Assembly (NCBI GenBank): GCA_964446655.1
Contig: CAYUPL010000001.1
Coordinates: 95,713 to 159,712, forward strand
Length of the DNA: 64,000 nt
Direction: 5' to 3'
DNA from: Desulfopila_A sp964446655
GTDB taxonomy: Bacteria > Desulfobacterota > Desulfobulbia > Desulfobulbales > Desulfocapsaceae
Each line of letters begins with the position of its first letter. The stretch's first letter is position 1. The position numbers and the translations under genes were made by a program. The notes under the pieces are model-generated. The model ran no database searches and was not told the DNA's origin. It saw only the letters and a program-made list of their open reading frames with translations. Positions 46,551-53,393 of the stretch are shown here, piece after piece.

Positions 46551-47165
46551 CTACTTCCTTTCTTCTGTTGATTCGTTCACCTGCGGCTGAGCTATTCCCC
46601 GCCACACCATTTCAAACAGCTCGTTGGCCTGATCGGCAAGACTCTCTTTTTGGCCCCGCTGTATCCACATAAAAAAACTGCGCTGCACAAACCCCATCAG
46701 GAAATCGAGCAATATGCCGGCACGCACGTCGTTGTTAAGCATACCGGCCTGCTGCCCTTCTTGCAAAACACTGACCAGCAGGCTGATCATCCTGCGCTGC
46801 TCGAAGTTTTTATCGGCCATCCAGGTTTTCATGGGCAGCGTCATAAAGACAATACGTCCCAACCCCTCGTGCCGCTCATAATAATCAAGCTGCAACCAGA
46901 ACACCTTACGTAATTTTTCTTTAAGGTCTTCAATACCGTGCAGATGATCAATAATTCTATCGGTTAATTTCCCCATCCACACATCCACGAAGGCAAAAAC
47001 CAACCGTTCCTTACTGCCGTAATGTTTATATATAGTAGTAAAACTTACGCCTGCCTTTTCGGCAACGTCTCGAATAGAGGCCTTGTGAAAATCAGAGTGA
47101 GAAAAAACCTCCAATACTGCCTTTTCCAGACGTTTTCGTGTTTCAGGATTAAGATCGTCTCGCAT
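46551..47165 (-). CDS. TetR-family regulator (TetR2), close paralog of TetR1
   Basis: About 204 residues. The HTH (ASIRDVAEKAGVSFTTIYKHYGSKERL) differs from TetR1 at a single residue, so both probably bind the same operator. Unlike most TetR genes it lies inside the operon, between mmdB and mce, with no space for its own promoter upstream (30 bp). ATG 47165 is preferred, with GGTGGGG 8 bp upstream. A recent duplication that left one copy in each arm is the simplest history. Confidence 0.88.
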   Translation of the reverse strand: MRDDLNPETRKRLEKAVLEVFSHSDFHKASIRDVAEKAGVSFTTIYKHYGSKERLVFAFVDVWMGKLTDRIIDHLHGIEDLKEKLRKVFWLQLDYYERHEGLGRIVFMTLPMKTWMADKNFEQRRMISLLVSVLQEGQQAGMLNNDVRAGILLDFLMGFVQRSFFMWIQRGQKESLADQANELFEMVWRGIAQPQVNESTEERK

Positions 47166-47195
47166 TTTCACTACCCCACCTTTACCGGAGGTTCC

Positions 47196-48359
47196 TCATC
47201 CGCCGAACAATGACAGCAACACGCCGGCAGAAATCGCCGACCCGATAACTCCGGCAACATTCGGCCCCATGGCGTGCATAAGAAGAAAATTTGACGGTTC
47301 TTCTTTCTGTCCCACCACCTGAGAGACTCGCGCTGCCATGGGAACAGCCGAGACACCGGCAGAGCCTATGAGTGGATTTATCTGAACATTCATAACCTTA
47401 TTCATCAACTTAGCCAGCAGCACGCCGGATGCGGTTCCGATGGCAAAAGCGATAATACCAAGGGTCAGAATGGCAAGAGTTTCAACCTTGAGAAACTGCT
47501 CAGCGGTAGCCGTCGCCCCTACAGTCACCCCCAGAAATATGGTGATGATATTGATCAGGGCATTCTTGGCCGTATCTTCCAGACGCGCAACAACACCGCA
47601 CTCCCTGAAGAGATTCCCCAGCATCAGCATACCGATAAGGGTCGCTGCCGGAGGAACTATCATGGAAACTACCACCGTGACGATAATGGGAAAGAGAATT
47701 TTTTCCAGTTTGGAAACTTCACGCAATTGCTCCATCCTGATAATACGTTCTTTTCTGGAAGTCAGCAGACGCATGATGGGTGGCTGAATGATGGGCACAA
47801 GCGCCATATAGGAGTATGCCGCGATTGCTATAGCACCGAGCAGATGCGGTGCCAGCTTGGAAGAGAGAAAAATCGCAGTCGGGCCATCGGCCCCACCGAT
47901 AATACCGATGGAGGCTGCTTCCTGGGCCGTAAACAGCCCGGAGGCTATAGCCCCTATAAAGGTAATGAATATACCGAACTGTGCCGCAGCGCCAAGCAGC
48001 AGCGCCTTAGGATTGGCAATAAGAGGACCAAAATCCGTCATGGCTCCGACACCCAGAAAAATAAGGGGTGGGAAAATGCCCAGATGATCGCCCTGAAAGA
48101 GATAATAGAGCAATCCTCCGGGCTGAACCGTATGAATCATTTTTTCACTGATTTCAAGCTCCGGCGGAGCCATCAAGCCGGCAAAGGGTAAATTGGTGAG
48201 CAACACCCCGAAGGCAATTGGAACAAGCAGCAACGGCTCAAACTTTTTTACGATGGCGAGATAAAGCAACAGGCAGGCAATGGCCATCATCAGCACAGCG
48301 CCAAAGGTCAAACCGTAAAAACCCGTATTTCTAAAAAATTGTAATATTGCTTCCAGCAT
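47196..48359 (-). CDS. mmdB: Sodium-pumping methylmalonyl-CoA/oxaloacetate decarboxylase, beta subunit
   Basis: A 387-residue integral membrane protein of the OadB/MmdB/GcdB family, with about nine to eleven helices and the conserved SIGIIGGADGPTAIFLSSKLAP segment in two parts (Asp in GGADGPT is the known sodium/proton-coupling residue of the family). It decarboxylates carboxybiotin and exports sodium ions, saving the energy of decarboxylation. It follows the biotin carrier gene by 18 bp. Confidence 0.93.
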   Translation of the reverse strand: MLEAILQFFRNTGFYGLTFGAVLMMAIACLLLYLAIVKKFEPLLLVPIAFGVLLTNLPFAGLMAPPELEISEKMIHTVQPGGLLYYLFQGDHLGIFPPLIFLGVGAMTDFGPLIANPKALLLGAAAQFGIFITFIGAIASGLFTAQEAASIGIIGGADGPTAIFLSSKLAPHLLGAIAIAAYSYMALVPIIQPPIMRLLTSRKERIIRMEQLREVSKLEKILFPIIVTVVVSMIVPPAATLIGMLMLGNLFRECGVVARLEDTAKNALINIITIFLGVTVGATATAEQFLKVETLAILTLGIIAFAIGTASGVLLAKLMNKVMNVQINPLIGSAGVSAVPMAARVSQVVGQKEEPSNFLLMHAMGPNVAGVIGSAISAGVLLSLFGG

Positions 48360-48377
48360 AGCGGTCCTCCCAGGTAT

Positions 48378-48779
48378 TTATGACAAAACCAGAAGCAGAT
48401 CTCCTGAATTGACGGAAGCACCCTTGACTACATGGATTTCCTCAACCACCCCGTCACATGGCGCCATGACATCGTTTTCCATCTTCATCGCCTCGAGGAT
48501 CAGAAGGGGCTGACCCAAGGTAACGGCATCACCGACACTGACCTTCACGTCGAGAATAGTACCAGGCATGGCTGCTGCGACACGCCCGGAGACACTGCCG
48601 TTTAACTGCGATTTGGCATCCTGCTTCGGCTGCACGGCTTGAGCCTGAGGCTTCGCCGGCGGTTTGGCGATTTGCTGCTTCGGCTGACTGCTTGGCACTC
48701 TTTCACCATCGGCTGCAGCTATTTCTTCTATGGCCACCTTATATTCATTGCCGTTAATGACAACGCGAAAATTTCTCAT
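48378..48779 (-). CDS. mmdC: Biotin carboxyl carrier subunit
   Basis: A 133-residue protein with a short N-terminal strand region (VVINGNEYKVAI), an Ala/Pro/Gln-rich flexible linker (about 35-65) and a biotinyl domain with the target Lys in EAMKMEND. It carries CO2 from the carboxyltransferase to the membrane decarboxylase. The start has AGGAGG (48789-48794). Part of the mmdA-D-C-B cluster. Confidence 0.92.
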   Translation of the reverse strand: MRNFRVVINGNEYKVAIEEIAAADGERVPSSQPKQQIAKPPAKPQAQAVQPKQDAKSQLNGSVSGRVAAAMPGTILDVKVSVGDAVTLGQPLLILEAMKMENDVMAPCDGVVEEIHVVKGASVNSGDLLLVLS

Positions 48780-48799
48780 GTCGTAAACCTCCTCAAGAG

Positions 48800-49207
48800 C
48801 TACAGTGAATTATGCATCTGTTCGGCAATACCGGCCCTGTGCCAAGCCGAGGATGACGTCTCAATTTTTTCAATATTTCTGATAACGATATTGCTGACCG
48901 ACGTATTGAGTTGCAAAGCCAGTGCCGTGGCAAGGGCCGCAACAATCTCTTCATCTCCAGCCGAATCAGCCTGTGGAGCCTGACGAACCGTCGGTTTTAC
49001 GGGTGCTTCCACCACCATCTTTGTTCTTTTGCCGGCAGTAAACCTGGCCATCAGCGTAACGACAAACTGCAGAATCACCAGCGAAAGAAAAGTTATTCCC
49101 ATCCCCAGTAAAGTAGTTATCAGTCCGGCCATCAGCCTTTCCGTCAAGGATAACGTTTTCATGACTTCAGGATCGGCAAACTTTGCCAGGAGTTCAATGG
49201 TTTCCAT
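48800..49207 (-). CDS. mmdD: OadG/MmdD-type delta/gamma subunit
   Basis: About 135 residues. A single N-terminal transmembrane helix (about 25-48, GLITTLLGMGITFLSLVILQ) is followed by a Lys/Pro-rich cytoplasmic linker and a C-terminal AAALATALALQLN segment typical of OadG-like subunits that tie the carboxyltransferase to the membrane pump. ATG 49207 is preferred over TTG 49219. It begins 15 bp after mmdA ends. Confidence 0.82.
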   Translation of the reverse strand: METIELLAKFADPEVMKTLSLTERLMAGLITTLLGMGITFLSLVILQFVVTLMARFTAGKRTKMVVEAPVKPTVRQAPQADSAGDEEIVAALATALALQLNTSVSNIVIRNIEKIETSSSAWHRAGIAEQMHNSL

Positions 49208-49221
49208 AATTTCCCCCAACC

Positions 49222-50769
49222 TTAAAGCGGCATATTGCCATGTTTCTTCGCAGGCCTCTTCTCCCGTTTTCCTTCCAGCATGGCAAAGGCATCAATTATT
49301 CGCTGACGAGTGGCCTGAGGCTCAATAACATCATCGACAAAACCACGCTCGGCGGCTTTATACGGCGTGGCAAACTCGGCGGCATAATCAGCGAGGATCT
49401 TCTGTCGGGTACCCTCCTGATCTTCCGCCTTGGCAATCTCTTTATGGAAAATAATATTGACGGCGCCATCGGAGCCCATAACGGCAATTTCAGCTGATGG
49501 CCAGGCAAAAACCATATCGGCGCCAAGTGATTTTGAACACATGGCCACATAGGCACCACCATAGGCCTTTCTGGTAATCAGAGTGACCTTGGGCACGGTT
49601 GCCTCACTGTAGGCGTAGAGAATCTTGGCGCCATGACGAATGATTCCTCCATATTCCTGGGTCGCACCGGGTAAAAAGCCGGGCACATCAACAATGGTCA
49701 GCAGAGGAACATTGAAAGCATTGCAGGTCCTGATAAAACGTGCGGCCTTATCCCCTGCATTCATATCGAGACATCCTGCCATAACCTGCGGCTGATTAGC
49801 CACTATGCCGACAGAATTACCGTTGATCCTGGCAAATCCGGTTACCAGATTCTTGGCGAAATAGGGTTGATATTCAAAAAAATCGCCGTGGTCGATTATC
49901 GGGCGAAAAACCTCATGAATATCATAGGCTTTGTTGGGACTGTCGGGGATCAGATCGTTCAATTCTTCAATCTGACGATTGAGGTCGACGGCAGGTGCCG
50001 TAGAAACCGGTTTTTCCATGTTGTTGGAAGGTAGAAAACCGAGCAGTTTTCTGATGGCATCGAGACAGTCCCGGTCGGTCTCCGCCAGAAAGTGAACATT
50101 ACCGCTGGTACTGTTATGGGTCATGGCGCCGCCAAGATCTTCCGCTGTGACAATCTCGCCGGTGACGGTTTTAATAACCTGAGGTCCTGTGATAAACATC
50201 TGCGAACTTTTATCCACCATGAAGATAAAATCCGTCAGCGCCGGAGAATAGACCGCTCCACCGGCACAGGGCCCCATTATGGCGGAAACCTGTGGAATAA
50301 CACCTGAATATATGGCATTTCTAAAAAAAAGATCACCATAACCAGATAGGGCATCAACTGCTTCCTGGATCCTGGCGCCTCCCGAGTCGTTCAGGCCGAC
50401 AATGGGGGCTCCTACTTTAACGGCCGCATCCATTGCTTTGACAATCTTCTTGGCATGCATCTCGCCAAGGGCGCCACCGGTAACGGTGAAATCCTGGGAA
50501 AAAGCGTACACCAGTCTCCCCTCAACCCTGCCATAGCCGGTAACAACCGACTCCCCTTCAAAATCCATTTTGTCCATGCCGAAACGGGTACATCTGTTTT
50601 TGACAAAGGCATCCAATTCAATAAATGACCCCTTGTCAAAAAAATATTCCAGTCGCTCTCGAGCAGTGAGTTTTCCTTTGGCGTGTTGTTTCTCGATCCG
50701 TTCGTGGCCGCCACCCAGAGCTATCTTTTCTTTTTTCTGTTTTAACAATAGTCGCTTTTCAACAGACAT
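49222..50769 (-). CDS. mmdA: Methylmalonyl-CoA decarboxylase alpha (carboxyltransferase) subunit
   Basis: A 515-residue carboxyltransferase with both half-site signatures (GLNDSGGARIQEA, DVPGFLPGATQEYGG). It takes CO2 from methylmalonyl-CoA (or gives it to propionyl-CoA) via biotin. Because mmdD, mmdC and mmdB follow directly, it fits the alpha subunit of the sodium-pumping methylmalonyl-CoA decarboxylase. ATG 50769 has a near-perfect AGGAGGAG 8 bp upstream; the longer form from 50805 would place that site inside the gene. It is the first gene of the minus arm, below two palindromic sites. Confidence 0.92.
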   Translation of the reverse strand: MSVEKRLLLKQKKEKIALGGGHERIEKQHAKGKLTARERLEYFFDKGSFIELDAFVKNRCTRFGMDKMDFEGESVVTGYGRVEGRLVYAFSQDFTVTGGALGEMHAKKIVKAMDAAVKVGAPIVGLNDSGGARIQEAVDALSGYGDLFFRNAIYSGVIPQVSAIMGPCAGGAVYSPALTDFIFMVDKSSQMFITGPQVIKTVTGEIVTAEDLGGAMTHNSTSGNVHFLAETDRDCLDAIRKLLGFLPSNNMEKPVSTAPAVDLNRQIEELNDLIPDSPNKAYDIHEVFRPIIDHGDFFEYQPYFAKNLVTGFARINGNSVGIVANQPQVMAGCLDMNAGDKAARFIRTCNAFNVPLLTIVDVPGFLPGATQEYGGIIRHGAKILYAYSEATVPKVTLITRKAYGGAYVAMCSKSLGADMVFAWPSAEIAVMGSDGAVNIIFHKEIAKAEDQEGTRQKILADYAAEFATPYKAAERGFVDDVIEPQATRQRIIDAFAMLEGKREKRPAKKHGNMPL

Positions 50770-50825
50770 ATGCCAAACTCCTCCTTGTTGTGGTTTATCC
50801 GGCACCCCCGGAAAATACAGCGAAT

Positions 50826-50855
50826 ATCAGTTGCCCAAAGATCAGTTGCCCAAAG
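50826..50855. repeat. 15-bp perfect tandem duplication in the mmdA leader
   Basis: ATCAGTTGCCCAAAG occurs twice head to tail, starting 57 bp before the mmdA start codon. Confidence 0.7.
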
Positions 50856-51000
50856 TGTTCATCATACCAAGATGGCTGAATATAACGCCGTTACTTTATA
50901 AGCCGGACACAAACAGCACCTCATTTTATTTATTATTTATATTCAATATGTTAAAATATAAAGGGTAATGCAAAGAACATGGGATAAAATCGGCACGAGT

Positions 51001-51011
51001 TAACAATGTTA
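51001..51011. promoter_or_regulatory. Candidate TetR operator, mmd operon, proximal
   Basis: Perfect 5-1-5 palindrome TAACA-A-TGTTA, identical to the site on the TetR1 start codon. Confidence 0.55.
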
Positions 51012-51087
51012 TCTGTTGCTGATAGTATTATCTTATTATTTTTTCGTCATTTACTTAACAATAACAACAAAAAAAAGACAACTGAAA

Positions 51088-51098
51088 TAACATTGTTA
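51088..51098. promoter_or_regulatory. Candidate TetR operator, mmd operon, distal
   Basis: TAACA-T-TGTTA, the reverse complement of the proximal site, 87 bp further upstream of mmdA. Confidence 0.55.
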
Positions 51099-51282
51099 CT
51101 CTATTATTTACATGAAACATCTTTCGCCTGTCAAGAGAAAAACAGTTGGGCAAACTAAACGGAGGGGAAACAGCGCAACATTGAGAAAAGTAATGAGAAA
51201 ACGTAATTGCCACGTACCGTCTATGGCCAGGCACCAGGGCATTACAGAGAAAAATGTCCGACAATCAGCTCAGAGCTGAAGA

Positions 51283-52017
51283 CTACTTGGCAACAGGACG
51301 TTTCTTGTGCTCCATATATTTGCTGAATCTTCTTATATGCTGGACGGCGAGCTTTTGTGCTCGTGGACCATCTCCTTCGGCAACGGCTTCGACAATAAGC
51401 TGCAGGTCCTGAAAATTTTCTTCCATTTCCATCTCTCCAACGATGAGAAGTTTGTCGTAATACCTGTGAATGTTGTCATGGATGGCGTGCAGTGCGAAGA
51501 TATACAGAGGATTCCCGGCAATATTGGCAATTTCGATATGAACTTTTTCATCCACCTGCACAAGACTATTCCATCCCTTGACACCTTCCTCAAGGCAGCG
51601 GGCTGCATCATCAATCAGGTCGACCAGCTTTTTACTCTCTACAGCCGTTGCTCTTTGAGCGGCAAGACCTGTGACGGTGCCCTCAACGCCTTCTCTGAAT
51701 TCGGTCAAATGCACCAGGGATATATTATGAGAACGGATCAGGATGGCCAGGTTTTCCGCCATCAAATCAGCTTTGGCATCTTTGACATAGACACCGCCAT
51801 CAGCTCCTGAACGGATTTCGAGAAGATTTTTCCGCGCAAGCATGTCCAGTGCCTCATCCAGGATGTCCGTGCTGATCTGCAACATAGCACACATCTCGCT
51901 TGCAGCAGGAAGCTTTTCTCCCGGAGCGATACGGCCTTCCATGATATCCGTTTGAATCTGTTCGACAACGTCCCGATATACTCTATTCTGCCTGGTGCGA
52001 TGCAACTCATTTCCCAT
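51283..52017 (-). CDS. FCD-domain GntR-family regulator (FadR type) with atypical HTH
   Basis: A 244-residue protein: an N-terminal winged helix (12-80) and a C-terminal all-helical FCD ligand domain whose metal-site residues fit Asp/His positions (VDEKVHIEIANIAGNP, LHAIHDNIHRYY). The usual recognition helix SRxxVREALRxL is replaced by STDILDEALDML, so DNA-binding specificity may be unusual or weakened. It is divergent from the EamA gene (222-bp gap), a plausible target. Confidence 0.82.
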   Translation of the reverse strand: MGNELHRTRQNRVYRDVVEQIQTDIMEGRIAPGEKLPAASEMCAMLQISTDILDEALDMLARKNLLEIRSGADGGVYVKDAKADLMAENLAILIRSHNISLVHLTEFREGVEGTVTGLAAQRATAVESKKLVDLIDDAARCLEEGVKGWNSLVQVDEKVHIEIANIAGNPLYIFALHAIHDNIHRYYDKLLIVGEMEMEENFQDLQLIVEAVAEGDGPRAQKLAVQHIRRFSKYMEHKKRPVAK

Positions 52018-52239
52018 AAGGTATCCAGCAAAGAAGATTTATCGTAACTACAAGATCGATCCACTTAAAATGGTAGATCATTACGGAAAAAGCAGCAAGT
52101 ACTATTGCTTTTTTCTACAAAAGAGGTAGTCAAGAAGGCAGTAGAGTTGTCCGGCAAAACCCCGGCCCCATGGTCAAAGCTGATCAGAGTGCATAGTGTT
52201 GTGGTCGCAACATTAAAAAAATACAGACACAGGTAGGGC

Positions 52240-53145
52240 ATGACAAAACAGAGACAGGCGTATTTCTTCACAATCCTGGCCGTAATCTTCTGGGGAACCG
52301 CCGCATCGGCCTTTAAAATTGCGTTGCAGTATCTCAGCCCCTTTTTACTGCTTCTCTACTCGGCCCTTGTTTCCACTGTTGCCCTGTTCATTATACTGGT
52401 ACTGCAGGGCAAACTCGCCAGACTCTCCAGAATATCGAAGCAATCCTGGGCCATGGCCGCCCTGCTCGGTTTCATAAACCCCTTCCTCTATTATCTGGTG
52501 CTGTTTAAAGCCTACTCCCTCCTGCCTGGCCAGATTGCCATGTCGCTGAACTATGGCTGGCCCCTGGCCCTGACCCTTCTCTCTGTACCAATTCTCAAAC
52601 AAAGCCTCAGCCGTGCCCAGCTTGTTGCCATCGTAGTGAGCTTTATCGGCGCCATTGTGATCGCCACCCGGGGGCAGTTTGTTAGCCTTGGCGGCGTCGA
52701 TACCCTTGGAGTAGCCCTGGCTTTTGGTTCAACCATTATATGGTCGGTTTTCTGGCTCCTGAACGCCAGAGACGGTCTCGACCCGGTCTTTAAACTTTTT
52801 CTGGGATTTTGTTTCGGCCTGTTCTACACTGTGCTGTTCAGCCCGCTGTGTGGAGGGCTGCAACTCCCCCCTGCACAGGCAGTGGTCCCTCTGATATATA
52901 TCGGGCTTTTCGAGATGGGCATCACCTTCGTGCTCTGGCTTACGGCATTGCAGCTGGGCAGCAGTGCGGCAAGGCTCGGCAATCTCATCTATATCTCACC
53001 ATTTCTCTCCCTGGTTTTTCTGCAGATCATCATCGGCGAAAAAATCCACGGCACAACCTTTATAGGCCTTTTTATGATCGTTGGCTCGATTATTTTCCAG
53101 GAGATGCACTCAAGGAATGCATACCGGCTGCGCCGCTCATCGTAA
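52240..53145 (+). CDS. EamA/DMT-family permease
   Basis: A 301-residue inner-membrane transporter with ten predicted helices and two EamA repeats (about 10-140 and 155-290). DMT permeases move amino acids, metabolites or sugars; the substrate cannot be read from sequence. It lies divergently from a GntR regulator and convergent with the HypD-like gene, so it may move hydroxyproline, proline or their products; that is inference. Confidence 0.82.
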   Translation: MTKQRQAYFFTILAVIFWGTAASAFKIALQYLSPFLLLLYSALVSTVALFIILVLQGKLARLSRISKQSWAMAALLGFINPFLYYLVLFKAYSLLPGQIAMSLNYGWPLALTLLSVPILKQSLSRAQLVAIVVSFIGAIVIATRGQFVSLGGVDTLGVALAFGSTIIWSVFWLLNARDGLDPVFKLFLGFCFGLFYTVLFSPLCGGLQLPPAQAVVPLIYIGLFEMGITFVLWLTALQLGSSAARLGNLIYISPFLSLVFLQIIIGEKIHGTTFIGLFMIVGSIIFQEMHSRNAYRLRRSS

Positions 53146-53225
53146 ATGGACGGCGCAACAGCGCTTAAAACTGCCAGGCAGCGGAGAAAAACAGTACATT
53201 TTTCCAATCTTTCCATGGGAGCTTG

Positions 53226-53386
53226 TCGGAGTATAGGCATTTTTGTTCAGATCAGGTAAGCGAAGACTCCGAGGCATTTTCAGGAAATCAAGCACAGCCA
53301 TATAACTCATATCGGAGTCTGCGCTTACCTGCGAGCATTGATTTTCTGGACATAACGAAGATATGGGCCAAAAAGGCATACTCCGA
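53226..53386. repeat. MITE-like element between the EamA and HypD-like genes
   Basis: 161 bp bounded by TCGGAGTAT ... ATACTCCGA. The outer arms TCGGAGTATAGGCATTTTTG and CAAAAAGGCATACTCCGA (written 5'-3', imperfect) are inverted. Inside, AGGTAAGCGAAGACTCCGAG (53254-53273) and ATCGGAGTCTGCGCTTACCT (53311-53330) form a second inverted pair. The second copy is the exact reverse complement of 56864-56883. It ends 8 bp before the HypD-like stop codon. No coding capacity. Confidence 0.65.
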
Positions 53387-53393
53387 TAGACTC

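Larger units (their letters stand above)
50770..51282 (-). promoter_or_regulatory. Upstream region of the mmd operon with two palindromic operators
   Basis: About 510 bp, AT-rich in the middle. It has TAACAATGTTA (51001-51011) and TAACATTGTTA (51088-51098), 87 bp apart, near the expected promoter of the mmdA operon, plus the tandem duplication at 50826. The far end belongs to the 3' side of the GntR gene at 51.3 kb. No ORF is credible here. Confidence 0.6.
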
